A stretch of 64,000 nucleotides of DNA from Flaviflexus huanghaiensis (GCF_014118685.1 NZ_JACFAK010000001.1:310001-374000); one strand, 5' to 3'. Shown: positions 44,733 through 53,732, counted from the first letter of the stretch. The notes: generated from the letters alone by a model not told the origin. Numbers and translations: made by a program.

Positions 44733-45371
44733 TTAGGATTCGGGCCAGTTTTTGGCTATCTCATTGACGATGACAGCGACGCCCTTCGCGCCGGCGTCGA
44801 CAGAGCCTATGGAGCGCTCTGACGTGTACGAGGCGCGGCCGCGGCGCGCCATGAGTTCCTTCGTTGCCTCGGCAGCGTCATCGCATACCTTCGCCGCATA
44901 CTCTGCGATCTCGCGGCCTGAAGCGCCTGTCTCAGCACGCTCCTCAATTGCGTCCGCCATCGGAGCGAGAGCATCCAGCAACGTCTTATCACCGAGCTCT
45001 GCCCCGCCGCGTGCCTGGATTCCCTCGATTGCTGAGCGAATCATCTCAACGACGGTGTGTGCGGTAAATTCAGGGTGCTTGCGGGCGACGGCGGATGCTC
45101 GCATGAAAGCGGTTCCCCAGATGGGGCCAGATGAGCCGCCGATGCGGCTTGTGAGGATCATGGCAGTCTTTTGGAGGAAGATGGCCGGGTTCGAACGGTC
45201 GATCTCATCCCACTGTTCGAGCAGACGCTCAAACCCGCGCGCGAGTGAATAGCCGAAGTCGCCATCACCCACGACCGAGTCGAGCCTGCAGAAATAATCC
45301 TCGTTAGCGATAGCTGTGTCCGCCGCCGTGCGGACCACGTATTCCACGTATTCCTGGTCAGTTGTCGTCAT
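44733..45371 (-). CDS. dhaL: Dihydroxyacetone-kinase-type subunit DhaL
   Basis: 212 residues from ATG 45371 (AAAGGAAC upstream). The nucleotide-binding pattern of DhaL is clear: V-V-G-D-G-D-F-G near the N-terminus with metal-binding aspartates, G-G-S-S-G-P-I-W-G, D-K-T-L-L-D-A-L, and a C-terminal R-G-R-A-S-Y-T-S-E-R-S-I-G-S-V-D-A-G-A. First gene of a two-gene operon with dhaK; the order dhaL-dhaK is unusual compared with the common dhaK-dhaL. Confidence 0.92.
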   Translation of the reverse strand: MTTTDQEYVEYVVRTAADTAIANEDYFCRLDSVVGDGDFGYSLARGFERLLEQWDEIDRSNPAIFLQKTAMILTSRIGGSSGPIWGTAFMRASAVARKHPEFTAHTVVEMIRSAIEGIQARGGAELGDKTLLDALAPMADAIEERAETGASGREIAEYAAKVCDDAAEATKELMARRGRASYTSERSIGSVDAGAKGVAVIVNEIAKNWPES

Positions 45372-45429
45372 AAGTTGTTCCTTTGCTGCGTCATTGCAGA
45401 ACATGAGTGTCGGCCCACCATTGGACGTG

Positions 45430-45441
45430 ACACACGTGTGT
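45430..45441. promoter_or_regulatory. Palindrome ACACACGTGTGT upstream of dhaL
   Basis: Perfect 12-bp palindrome 59 bases upstream of the dhaL start. Operator candidate; the regulator is unknown. Confidence 0.4.
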
Positions 45442-45625
45442 GCTCCGATCAATTCTACTCAATGGACGAAGCGAATGTGAGGGTCGTCGCTAAGTAGCTC
45501 GGGGCTGTGGAGGAAGCATCCAGCAGTCTGTCATTGGGACCAGACTGGGGAAAGAGCGAGGGCCCGCGTTCAACGCGAGCTCCTCGCACTCCCCGTATGT
45601 GGCTGCCCCGCTTTGCTCAGGACTT

Positions 45626-46696
45626 CTAAATGGATCCTTGACCGGGGCGGGTATCGAGTGCCGCCCCACCGGGAAGCATGATGACCTTTATTCCCTGTGC
45701 GACCTCGCCGATTGCCTCATCCCACTCCTCCAGCGGCCGGACGGAGCCGATGAGGGAAGAGAGTGATAGACGGTCTTCGTCGAGAAGCGCGAGTGCTGTC
45801 CGGAAGCTCGAGGCGCGCTTGCCGCGGCAGCCAGCGATCTCAAGCTCGTTGTGCAACACCTGCATCGCATCGATCGTAAGAGGTTCCCTGTAGAAAGCGA
45901 CAAGCCCGAGCTTGCCGCCCTTGCCGAGATAGTCGAGCCCGTTGCGCACCTGCGCGACGGCTCCACTGCACTCGAACACGTGATCCGCTCCCATACCGTC
46001 CGTCACGGAGTCGACGAGAGCCCGAACATCGGTCGATTCGGAACTGACGGCCGCATACGCTCCGTTGTCCGCTGCGGTCATGAGCCGAGCCTCGTGCCTG
46101 TCGAGGCCGACCATGATGACGCGAGCTCCGACAGCTGAACAGACCTGCGCAGTCAGTTGTCCCATCGTCCCGGGCCCAATGACGACGACCGTGGATCCCG
46201 GGCCGACGTTAAACGGTCCTTCAAGAACCGAATGGACGGCGACAGCGAGCGGCTCGAGTAGCGCACCCTCGAGGAGCGAAACATTGTCGGGCAAGCGGTG
46301 AACGGCATCGGCGCGGATGTTGATCTGCTCTGCCAGGCCACCATCGGCTGTGCGGCCGATCCCAGTGCGGTTCGGGCAACGGTTGAACTGCTCAGTCCGG
46401 CACCAGTGGCACGAGCGGCAGAGATAGGCGTCAGTCTCCATAACGACGCGATCCCCGACCGAGACACCGATGGGGACGCCCTTGACGGGCTCGCCGATGG
46501 CGGCGACGACGCCAGAGACCTCGTGACCGAGAATCCTCGGAATCATTCCGTCTGTTCCCGCGATTTCGTTTCGATCAGTCCCGCAGATCCCGGTAGCGGC
46601 GACGTTGACCGTGATCGTGCCAGGGCCGGGCCCGGGCAGGTCGGCGACCTCGCGGACGCTGACCTGCCCATCACCGGTCTTGACTATAGCTTTCAC
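45626..46696 (-). CDS. Zinc-dependent polyol dehydrogenase
   Basis: 356 residues. Catalytic zinc residues C in T-G-I-C-G-T-D-R and H-E in L-G-H-E-V-S-G; structural cysteines in the loop Y-L-C-R-S-C-H-W-C; nucleotide fold V-I-G-P-G-T-M-G-Q-L. The GTG start overlaps the stop of the FGGY kinase by four bases, so kinase and dehydrogenase form one unit. The pairing suggests oxidation of a sugar alcohol or its phosphate followed or preceded by phosphorylation. Substrate unknown. Confidence 0.87.
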   Translation of the reverse strand: MKAIVKTGDGQVSVREVADLPGPGPGTITVNVAATGICGTDRNEIAGTDGMIPRILGHEVSGVVAAIGEPVKGVPIGVSVGDRVVMETDAYLCRSCHWCRTEQFNRCPNRTGIGRTADGGLAEQINIRADAVHRLPDNVSLLEGALLEPLAVAVHSVLEGPFNVGPGSTVVVIGPGTMGQLTAQVCSAVGARVIMVGLDRHEARLMTAADNGAYAAVSSESTDVRALVDSVTDGMGADHVFECSGAVAQVRNGLDYLGKGGKLGLVAFYREPLTIDAMQVLHNELEIAGCRGKRASSFRTALALLDEDRLSLSSLIGSVRPLEEWDEAIGEVAQGIKVIMLPGGAALDTRPGQGSI

Positions 46697-48246
46697 GCCT
46701 GATTGGCCTTTCGGGTGAACGCCTGGAGATCATCCCAGATCTCCATCGTCGCCGTACGCTGACGAACATAGATGTCGTACAGCTCGTCGTACAGCGCCGT
46801 CTTCGACTTGTCGGGCTCGTAGGAGCGCAGCGGTTCGACCGTTGCGGCCACGCCCTCCTCGAGGGAGTCGAATAGGCCCACGCCCGTTGCAGCGCAGATC
46901 GCGGCACCCTTGGCGCCGAACTCGGTGCCCGCCGGGATGAGGACCGTGCGTCCAAGGACGTCCGCAAAGATCTGGCTCCAGACGGGTGAGTTGGCACCGC
47001 CGCCCGCCATATTGATCGTGTCGACCTGGACTGGGATCGGATCCAGACAGTCACGGATGCCGAGGGCGACGCCCTCGTAGACGGACTTCAGCATGTTCCA
47101 GCGGGTGTGGCTGCCGGTGAGACCGTTGAAGGACGCGCGTGCACTCGGCTTGATAAACGGGGCACGCTCGCCGCCGGGGGCGTTGTAGCCGTGGTAGAGG
47201 ACGCCGCCCGAGCCGGGAGGCATCTTCTTCAGCTCTTGATCGATGTAATCGTAGAGGTTACGGCCTTCGATCGCCTTGGCCTCCGACCGGAACGTGTCAC
47301 CGAACTCGCGCAGGAACCATTCGAGGTTCGGGGTTGCCGAGCTCAGGCCGAGGGAGCGGATCCACGTCTTATCCGTGTGGGGGATGAGCCAACCGACATC
47401 AGCCGGCACAAACGCATCCTCAGGCTTGTCGGTGGCGACCGTGACGATGCCAGCAGTGCCGATAACGGCCATGGCTGTGCCGGGCGCCGCGACTCCGCAA
47501 CCAAGCGAGGAACACGAGATGTCGACGCCACCCTTGAAGACCGGCGTTCCTGGCCTGAGGCCGGTCAGATGAGATGCTTGTTCAGTGACGACACCGACCT
47601 GGTCGGTGTTCTTCTTCAGTTCGGGTAGCCACTTCTTGGCCGCCATGATGCCGAAGTCTTCGAGCACCTCGTCGGAGTAGTCGCGGGCGACCGTGTCGAT
47701 GCCCATGAGCGAGTAGTCCGACGGCTCGGAGTTGAGCTCGCCGGACAGGTTGTAGCTCACCCAGTCCTTGCAGTACACGTTGCGGATGTCATCCCGCTCG
47801 AGGAGCTCGGGCTGGTTCTCAATCCGCCACCGGAGAACCGCAGAGGTCGTTCCCGCGTAGGGTCCGCCGCCGGTAATCTTGAACGTCTTCGACAGGGTTC
47901 CGTCCTGACCCCATCTGTCAACGATGTCGCCAGCACGGCCATCCGTCCACAGGATCGCGGGCCCGACCGGGTTACCTGCGGTGTCGACCAGCCACGAGCC
48001 GTCGCCCTGACCGGTGACCGCGACAGCGCGGATCCTGTCGGGGGTGATCGCGGAGCCTGTCAGCGACTCGCTGATGGCATCTACGGCCGCCATCCACACA
48101 TCCTGCAAATCCTCTTCGGCCATGTAGGACTCGGGGTTTGCAATCGGGACTGAACGAGCGGCCCGTGCGACCTCGCGGCCCTCGAGACTGAAGATCGTTG
48201 CTTTAACGACAGACGTACCTGCGTCAATACCCATGACGTATTCCAT
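46693..48246 (-). CDS. FGGY-family kinase, erythritol-kinase-like
   Basis: 517 residues from ATG 48246 (AAGGAGG five bases upstream). N-terminal M-G-I-D-A-G-T-S-V-V-K-A-T-I-F and V-T-G-Q-G-D-G-S-W-L-V with D-G-R-A-G-D-I-V resemble Brucella-type erythritol kinase EryA; the C-terminal loop is M-A-G-G-G-A-N-S. It is translationally coupled to a zinc dehydrogenase. This makes a tetritol or pentitol the best guess for the substrate, but a ketose cannot be excluded. Confidence 0.83.
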   Translation of the reverse strand: MEYVMGIDAGTSVVKATIFSLEGREVARAARSVPIANPESYMAEEDLQDVWMAAVDAISESLTGSAITPDRIRAVAVTGQGDGSWLVDTAGNPVGPAILWTDGRAGDIVDRWGQDGTLSKTFKITGGGPYAGTTSAVLRWRIENQPELLERDDIRNVYCKDWVSYNLSGELNSEPSDYSLMGIDTVARDYSDEVLEDFGIMAAKKWLPELKKNTDQVGVVTEQASHLTGLRPGTPVFKGGVDISCSSLGCGVAAPGTAMAVIGTAGIVTVATDKPEDAFVPADVGWLIPHTDKTWIRSLGLSSATPNLEWFLREFGDTFRSEAKAIEGRNLYDYIDQELKKMPPGSGGVLYHGYNAPGGERAPFIKPSARASFNGLTGSHTRWNMLKSVYEGVALGIRDCLDPIPVQVDTINMAGGGANSPVWSQIFADVLGRTVLIPAGTEFGAKGAAICAATGVGLFDSLEEGVAATVEPLRSYEPDKSKTALYDELYDIYVRQRTATMEIWDDLQAFTRKANQA

Positions 48247-48377
48247 ATGTTCCTCCTTGAACATGACGGCGCCCTGTTCTTCTGTGAACTGGTGAGCGCC
48301 GGCGGTGGGTTGAGTTGTGGTTAAGTCAGATTGATGGCCTGTTCTCGTTGTTTGTGTCGTGTCCTCCCAAGTGTTGA

Positions 48378-48406
48378 GGGCCCACCCCGGCGGGCGGAGT
48401 GGGCCC
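48378..48406 (-). terminator. Terminator after the E2 gene
   Basis: 8-bp stem GGGCCCAC / GTGGGCCC (48378-48385 with 48399-48406) with a 13-nt G/C-rich loop, just past the stop of the reverse-strand E2 gene. Confidence 0.65.
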
Positions 48407-48412
48407 TGTCAG

Positions 48413-49756
48413 TTAGATCAGTAGTCCGAACGGAGCCTCGAGAAGCTCGACGATCCTGCTGAGGAACTGTGCTGCGAGTGCGCCGTCGACACTGCGATGG
48501 TCGGCGGAGATCGACAGCTCCATTATCGTGCCAACGCTAATGGCATCATCGACAATGATCGGTTTCTTTATCGCAGCGCCGACCGCGAGGATCGCCGACT
48601 GCGGCGGGTTGATGATCGCCTCAAAGCTCTCAATCCCGAACATGCCGAGGTTCGACACGGTTAGCGCACCGCCGACGAGCTCGTCCTGCTTGAGACGGTT
48701 CTCGCTACCGCGGCTCGCGAGGTCCTTGATGGTGGCGGAAAGGGCCGACAGTGCGAGCTGGTCCGCGTTTCGAACAACGGGGGTGATGAGTCCGCGTTCA
48801 GAGGCGACCGCAACCGCGACGTCGACCGTGGCTAGACGGTACGACCCTGCATCGTCCCAGACAGAGTTGACGTCGGGGAAGTCGACGAGCGCTTTGGCCG
48901 CGGCCTTAACAATGAGGTCGTTGACGGAGATCCGTACCGACGAGCTTTCGTTGAGTTGCGTGCGAAGGGCGAGGAGTTCGTCGACGCGGACTGAACGCCG
49001 CAGGTAGAAGTGCGGTGCTTCGCGCTTCGACTGCTGTAGCCTGCGGGCGATGATCTTCCGCAACTTCGTGTGCTCAACGAACTCAGCATCCGGATAGGCT
49101 GCTGGGTCGATTGAGGTCGGCGCGGGCTCAGGTGCTGCCGCAGGTACCGGGGCCGCCTTCGGAGCAGATGCTGCGGTGTCACGCTCCGCGAGCGCCTTCT
49201 CAAAGTCACGGCGAATGATGCGGCCGCCGGCGCCCGTTCCGGTTATCGTCGACAGGTCGATGTCTTGTTCGCGGGCGAGGCGGCGAACGATCGGGGTGAC
49301 GAAGATTCGGCCGGTGCGGGCAGGGGCGACGTCCGACTCGCTCGGCTCGACAGAGTCAGGCGCACCGGGCTCCGGGGCTGACTTCGCAGGAGCGGCGGGC
49401 TCCGCGGGGGGAGAGGCTTCGTGTGTTGCCTCGGGCTCAGGAGTCGACTCAGCGGCCGCGGGTGCGGAAGCCCCTGTGGCGAGCTCGACGAGGCGGTCGG
49501 CCTCGGCCGGGTCCTCGTCCTTGTCACGAAGGACAAGGATCGGGTCGCCGACGGGCACGGACGTGCCGGTGTCAACGAGGAGCCGATGAACGACCCCGTC
49601 GTCTGTGATGTCGATGTCGACAACGGCCTTGTCGGTCTCGACCGTCGCGATCGGTTGGCCTTCGGAGAGCTCATCGCCCTCCTTGATGAGCCAGTCCTCG
49701 AGCAGGGCCTCTTCAGCATCGGCCGATAGGCCGGGCATGGTGAAATACTGTGCCAT
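48413..49756 (-). CDS. 2-oxoacid/acetoin dehydrogenase E2, dihydrolipoyl acyltransferase
   Basis: 447 residues with three modules: an N-terminal lipoyl domain (lysine K43 in T-V-E-T-D-K-A-V-V), an alanine/proline-rich linker (~95-145), and a peripheral E1/E3-binding domain (V-T-P-I-V-R-R-L-A-R-E, ~150-187). The catalytic domain ends with S-A-D-H-R-S-V-D-G. It transfers the acyl group made by the fused E1 just upstream to coenzyme A. No E3 gene is in the window; the housekeeping lipoamide dehydrogenase could serve. Start ATG with GGAGAACC upstream. Confidence 0.92.
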   Translation of the reverse strand: MAQYFTMPGLSADAEEALLEDWLIKEGDELSEGQPIATVETDKAVVDIDITDDGVVHRLLVDTGTSVPVGDPILVLRDKDEDPAEADRLVELATGASAPAAAESTPEPEATHEASPPAEPAAPAKSAPEPGAPDSVEPSESDVAPARTGRIFVTPIVRRLAREQDIDLSTITGTGAGGRIIRRDFEKALAERDTAASAPKAAPVPAAAPEPAPTSIDPAAYPDAEFVEHTKLRKIIARRLQQSKREAPHFYLRRSVRVDELLALRTQLNESSSVRISVNDLIVKAAAKALVDFPDVNSVWDDAGSYRLATVDVAVAVASERGLITPVVRNADQLALSALSATIKDLASRGSENRLKQDELVGGALTVSNLGMFGIESFEAIINPPQSAILAVGAAIKKPIIVDDAISVGTIMELSISADHRSVDGALAAQFLSRIVELLEAPFGLLI

Positions 49757-49771
49757 GGATCAGGTTCTCCT

Positions 49772-51952
49772 TCAGCTGTCGCGCAGAGCGACAAGTGCGT
49801 CCGCTACATCATCGACATCGGCGAGAGCCGCGGCCTCGAGCACCTTGGAGATGCTGGGAGAGGACTCGGATCCGTGGACGCGCATGATTGGGGCGTCGAG
49901 CCAGTCGAAGTAGCGGCGCTGGATTTCGTCGGCCAGCCATCCGCCGTATGATGTGCCCTCGTTCGCCTGTTCGACGATGAGAATGCGGTTGGTCTTCTTG
50001 ACGGACTCGCCGATCGTGTCCCAGTCGATGCTGGCCCGGTCGAGCCAGCGCAGGTCGATGACGTCGGCGTCGACGCCGGTCTTCTCGACGGCTTCAATCG
50101 ATTGAGCGACCATCGAGAGGTAGCTGATGACGGTCACCTCGTCGCCGGTCCTACGCAGAACCGCTTTGCCCACCGGCAGGGTGAAGTCACGGTCCGCCGG
50201 CGCCATTCCGACGCTCCGGTAGAGGTCGGCGTCGTGCTCGAGCACGGCGACGGGATCACCGAGCTTCATCGCGGCATTGAGCAGACCGATGTAGTCGTAC
50301 GGCGTCGACGGTGCGATGATTCGCCAGCCGGGGTTGGTCGCGAGAATGCCAGCCGGATCCATCGAGTGCTGCGAGCCGTACCCCGTGCGGGTGCCGATCT
50401 TAATGCGCAGGAGCATCGACATTGGGTGCTGGCCGCCAAACATGTGGCGAGCCTTGCCGATTTGGTTGAAGATCTGGTCGGCAGCGACCCAGATGAAGTC
50501 CGCGTACATGAGCTCGACAACGGGGTAAAGACGACCGTCGAGGGCGACACCGCCGCCCAGGCCCGTGAATCCAGCCTCGGAGATGGGGGTGCCGAGAACC
50601 TTGCCGGGGAATGCCTCCGGGAGGCCCTTCGTTGCTCCGCGGGAGCCGCCATTGAGCTTGTGGACGTCCTCGCCCATGATGTAAATCCGGTCATCCTGCT
50701 CCATGCGACGGTGCATGACTGATGCGACGGCGTCGAGGAACTTCGTCTCGACGAGCTCGGATTCGGGAACGTCCGTTATCTCCTGACACTCCTCCAGCTT
50801 GACCGCATCCGTGTCGTCGCGCAGACCAACATCGAGGAACGCCGGGTCGGGCCACAGCTCCGGGCGGATCCGCTTCGAGCCCGGCTTGCCATCCGGATCA
50901 TCTTCGAGGACCTTCGCAATGGTTTCCGCCATGATGGCCTTCGCGCGCTTGCGGTACTCCTTGACGGAGTCCTCGGTGGCGAGGCCGCGCCGGATCATGT
51001 GAGCCTCGATCTTCGTGATCGGGTCGCGGTCCTGCCACTCCTTCTCCTCGTCCTTCGTACGGTATCCAAAGGCGGAGCCAGGAATCGGGCCGTTCTGATG
51101 GAAGTAGCGGTAGGTAAGCGCCTCAATGACCGTCGGGCCGTTGCCCGCACGCATATACTCGACCGCTTCCTTCATCGCGATGTGAACGGCAACAGGATCC
51201 ATGCCATCGACGCGCCAGGACGCAATGCCAAAGCCAGGGCCGCGACCTGACAGGCGGCTCTCGCCCGTCGCTTCTTCGGCGGTAGTTGAGACAGCGTAGA
51301 GGTTGTTCTCGATGAAGAAGCACGTCGGCAGATCCCACGCGGCAGCGAGGTTCATCGCTTCGAGGGTCGATCCGATGTTCGTGGCGCCATCACCGAAGTA
51401 GGTGACCGACACAGCGTCGGTACCGAGCATTTTTGAGGAGAACGCGAAGCCCGTCGCGAACGGTACGGCGCCGCCGACGATTGCGTTCGTCCCCATCGCG
51501 CCGATTTCCTTCCACTGAAGGTGCATCGAGCCGCCGCGGCCCTTGCAATAGCCGGCCTTGAGGCCCGCAATCTCCGACAGTGTGCGGTAGAGGACGTCGT
51601 TGAGCTCGTCGGACAGCTCCTCGCGGAGGTCGATGCCCTCCTCGGCAACGGCGTTGAAGGCCTTGGCGAGGAACTGGTGGTGGCCGCGGTGAGAGCCGTT
51701 GATTTGATCGTCGACGCGGAGCATGAGCGCGGAGGCTACTGCGCCACCCTCCTGGCCGATGCTGGAGTGGGCGGGACCGTTGATGAGCTTCTGGCCCGCC
51801 ATGTCGAGGACTGATTCCTCGAAGGCGCGGATGAGGTGGATCTGGCTGAGCATGTTGATAAGGTCCTGCTCGGGCACCTTGTCCCAATCCGCTGGTGTGC
51901 TCTCAATCTCGACCCACGGAACCAGGGTCTTGAGCTTGGTCGTCTTCGGCAT
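49772..51952 (-). CDS. Fused E1 alpha-beta of a 2-oxoacid/acetoin-type dehydrogenase
   Basis: 726 residues. The N-terminal ~370 residues are an E1 alpha: thiamine diphosphate motif G-D-G-A (187-190) to N-N (216-217), and the histidines in N-G-S-H-R-G-H-H-Q-F-L-A. Residues ~390-726 are an E1 beta (I-Y-I-M-G-E-D-V and P-I-S-E-A-G-F-T-G-L-G). Fusion of the two chains is less common than separate genes. Acetoin-dehydrogenase-like sequence suggests cleavage of a hydroxyketone or oxidation of a 2-oxo acid to acyl-CoA. AAGGAAG precedes the ATG. It is transcribed away from gntR, with shared operator-like repeats between. Confidence 0.9.
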   Translation of the reverse strand: MPKTTKLKTLVPWVEIESTPADWDKVPEQDLINMLSQIHLIRAFEESVLDMAGQKLINGPAHSSIGQEGGAVASALMLRVDDQINGSHRGHHQFLAKAFNAVAEEGIDLREELSDELNDVLYRTLSEIAGLKAGYCKGRGGSMHLQWKEIGAMGTNAIVGGAVPFATGFAFSSKMLGTDAVSVTYFGDGATNIGSTLEAMNLAAAWDLPTCFFIENNLYAVSTTAEEATGESRLSGRGPGFGIASWRVDGMDPVAVHIAMKEAVEYMRAGNGPTVIEALTYRYFHQNGPIPGSAFGYRTKDEEKEWQDRDPITKIEAHMIRRGLATEDSVKEYRKRAKAIMAETIAKVLEDDPDGKPGSKRIRPELWPDPAFLDVGLRDDTDAVKLEECQEITDVPESELVETKFLDAVASVMHRRMEQDDRIYIMGEDVHKLNGGSRGATKGLPEAFPGKVLGTPISEAGFTGLGGGVALDGRLYPVVELMYADFIWVAADQIFNQIGKARHMFGGQHPMSMLLRIKIGTRTGYGSQHSMDPAGILATNPGWRIIAPSTPYDYIGLLNAAMKLGDPVAVLEHDADLYRSVGMAPADRDFTLPVGKAVLRRTGDEVTVISYLSMVAQSIEAVEKTGVDADVIDLRWLDRASIDWDTIGESVKKTNRILIVEQANEGTSYGGWLADEIQRRYFDWLDAPIMRVHGSESSPSISKVLEAAALADVDDVADALVALRDS

Positions 51953-52081
51953 CTGTAACTTCCTTCGTGGGTGTGGCTATGCACGTATTAAGCTGGATCC
52001 AACAGGCCTCGTCGACGTAGACGGGACGGGTGGAAGTCCGCAGTGGTGCGCTCTTGATCACTCCCGGGCGCACTGCGCAGG

Positions 52082-52119
52082 CTATACAATTGTTTACAAG
52101 TGTACACGCGGCTAGACAA
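52082..52119. promoter_or_regulatory. CTATACAA ... CTAGACAA operator region (GntR candidate)
   Basis: CTATACAA at 52082-52089 and CTAGACAA at 52112-52119, with TTTACAAG (52093-52100) and GTGTACAC between. It lies between the divergent E1-E2 operon and gntR. The same octamers occur upstream of the glycerol-kinase-like gene at 58811. Confidence 0.6.
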
Positions 52120-52143
52120 GGTCGGTCAAGAAGGAGACTCTCG

Positions 52144-52926
52144 ATGGCACCGAAAATCCCCGTAGCGGTGGCGTCGCCGGACGAGAGCGTAGCTCCGACG
52201 ACTCTCGACAGAACGTCCGCGATTCCTCTCTATCAGCAGCTCGGAGAAATTCTCCGAAGCCGAATAGAGGCAGGTGAGTGGCTTCCGAACTCGAAGATCC
52301 CGTCCGAGCACGAGCTCAACCGAGAGTACGGACTGAGCCGCATGACGGTTCGTCAGGTCTTGACGTCGCTCGTGAATGAGGGGCTCCTGTTCCGGGTTCA
52401 GGGTAAAGGAACGTATGTTGCGCCGGGCAAGATCTCGGCGAGATCACCCGCATACACCGGCATGCGCCAGCAGCTGGAGGACGCTGGCTACAAGACGTCG
52501 ACCGAGCTGGTCGACGCGAGCATTGGCGAGGCAGACAAGCACGTTGCCAGCCATCTAGGAATCGAGGTCGGTGCCGACGTCGTGACGATCACGCGTCTGC
52601 GCAGAGTGGAGGATGAGCCGGTCTCCCTCCACATTTCGAGCGTGCCGCTCAGCCTCGCGCCGTCTCTTCTCGACGAAGATTCCGAGAACGAGCAGCTTTG
52701 CGTCATCCTTGACCGGGAGTTCGGTCTTGTCATGGGCAATGTCGAAGAAACCCTCGAATCGACAAGGGCTTCCCGGTGGGAAGGAGAGAAGCTCAGCATC
52801 AACCCCGGCGAGCCCCTCCTTCTCCTCAGGCAACAGGTGAGCACCCCGGGCGGGGTGCCGTTCGAGTACACCCGCATCCTTCTACGCGGTGACCGGATCC
52901 GCCTGTCCTACTCGTACAAGCTTTAG
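52144..52926 (+). CDS. GntR-family (HutC/UTRA) transcriptional regulator
   Basis: 260 residues from ATG 52144 (AAGGAGA upstream). The GntR winged helix is at ~27-92 (I-P-L-Y-Q-Q-L-G-E-I-L-R, S-R-M-T-V-R-Q-V-L, G-K-G-T-Y-V), and the UTRA ligand domain follows from ~100 with the terminal R-I-R-L-S-Y-S-Y. It lies divergent to the E1-E2 operon, with repeats in the shared gap, so autoregulation and control of that operon are likely. Its helix-turn-helix resembles the second GntR at the right edge. Confidence 0.92.
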   Translation: MAPKIPVAVASPDESVAPTTLDRTSAIPLYQQLGEILRSRIEAGEWLPNSKIPSEHELNREYGLSRMTVRQVLTSLVNEGLLFRVQGKGTYVAPGKISARSPAYTGMRQQLEDAGYKTSTELVDASIGEADKHVASHLGIEVGADVVTITRLRRVEDEPVSLHISSVPLSLAPSLLDEDSENEQLCVILDREFGLVMGNVEETLESTRASRWEGEKLSINPGEPLLLLRQQVSTPGGVPFEYTRILLRGDRIRLSYSYKL

Positions 52927-52958
52927 CTTGCACATGTCGCGGCGGATCCGTAGACCGC

Positions 52959-53732
52959 TCATTCGGATGGGATGGGAAGGCTGAGGATCTCGTCGAGGGA
53001 CTCGACGGTGATCATGCCGTCCTGCAAAACGTCTGCACCCTCCCGAATCGTCGCCGGTTCGCCGGGCTCTCCGAGGTTGCTCACGACAGTCGTCGCTTTC
53101 GGGAACTCTTCGTTCACGGTGAACGTTGACAGGGTGACGAGGTAGCGGACGTTCGCTGCAGCGGCCGCCTTCGCCCCCGTGTTGGAATCCTCGACGACGA
53201 CGACATTCTCCGGTTCGACATTGACCCCCTTCATCGCCTCAAGGTAGATGTCGGGCGCAGGCTTCTTCTTCGGAACCATGTCACCCGCCCAGACGCCTGC
53301 GAGGCGTTGCCTGCCCTCCTCGCCGATAACGGTGCGGATGACAGCTTCGACGCTGGCGACGGCCGATGTCGACGCGACAGCGACCTGCCATCCGGCGTCA
53401 AGTGCCTCGTTGATAATTCGGGCGACGCCTGGCCGGCCCGGTAGCAGTCCGGCCTCAACGCGGTCGATGTAGCGCTTAGACTTCTCGGCGTGGACCTTGA
53501 GGACGAAGTCCTCGAGCGGCTCGGGAAGAGCCTTCTCGTAGTCCGGGTTCTCCTTTACGAACGCGATGAAGCGCTCCTTGCCTCCGCCGACAGCGAGGAG
53601 CTCATCGTACTTCTCTTTGCTCCACCGGAACGGCAGGCCGAAGTGTTCGAACGTCTCGTTGAATGCGACAAGGTGACCATCAAGTTCAGTGTCAGCAAGT
53701 ACGCCGTCACAGTCGAAAATAAGGGCCTTCAT
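52959..53732 (-). CDS. HAD-IA phosphatase, CbbY-like
   Basis: 257 residues. Motif I is L-I-F-D-C-D-G-V-L-A-D-T-E; F-N-E-T-F follows at ~25-29, and the cap has E-K-Y-D-E-L-L-A-V-G-G-G-K-E-R-F (~40-55), the arrangement I know from CbbY. Motif III/IV is P-K-K-K-P-A-P-D-I-Y and V-V-E-D-S-N-T-G. CbbY of R. sphaeroides removes xylulose 1,5-bisphosphate, a RuBisCO inhibitor. Here it overlaps the aldolase gene by four bases and shares the island with a RuBisCO-like protein. A generic beta-phosphoglucomutase-like phosphatase is the alternative. Confidence 0.83.
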   Translation of the reverse strand: MKALIFDCDGVLADTELDGHLVAFNETFEHFGLPFRWSKEKYDELLAVGGGKERFIAFVKENPDYEKALPEPLEDFVLKVHAEKSKRYIDRVEAGLLPGRPGVARIINEALDAGWQVAVASTSAVASVEAVIRTVIGEEGRQRLAGVWAGDMVPKKKPAPDIYLEAMKGVNVEPENVVVVEDSNTGAKAAAAANVRYLVTLSTFTVNEEFPKATTVVSNLGEPGEPATIREGADVLQDGMITVESLDEILSLPIPSE

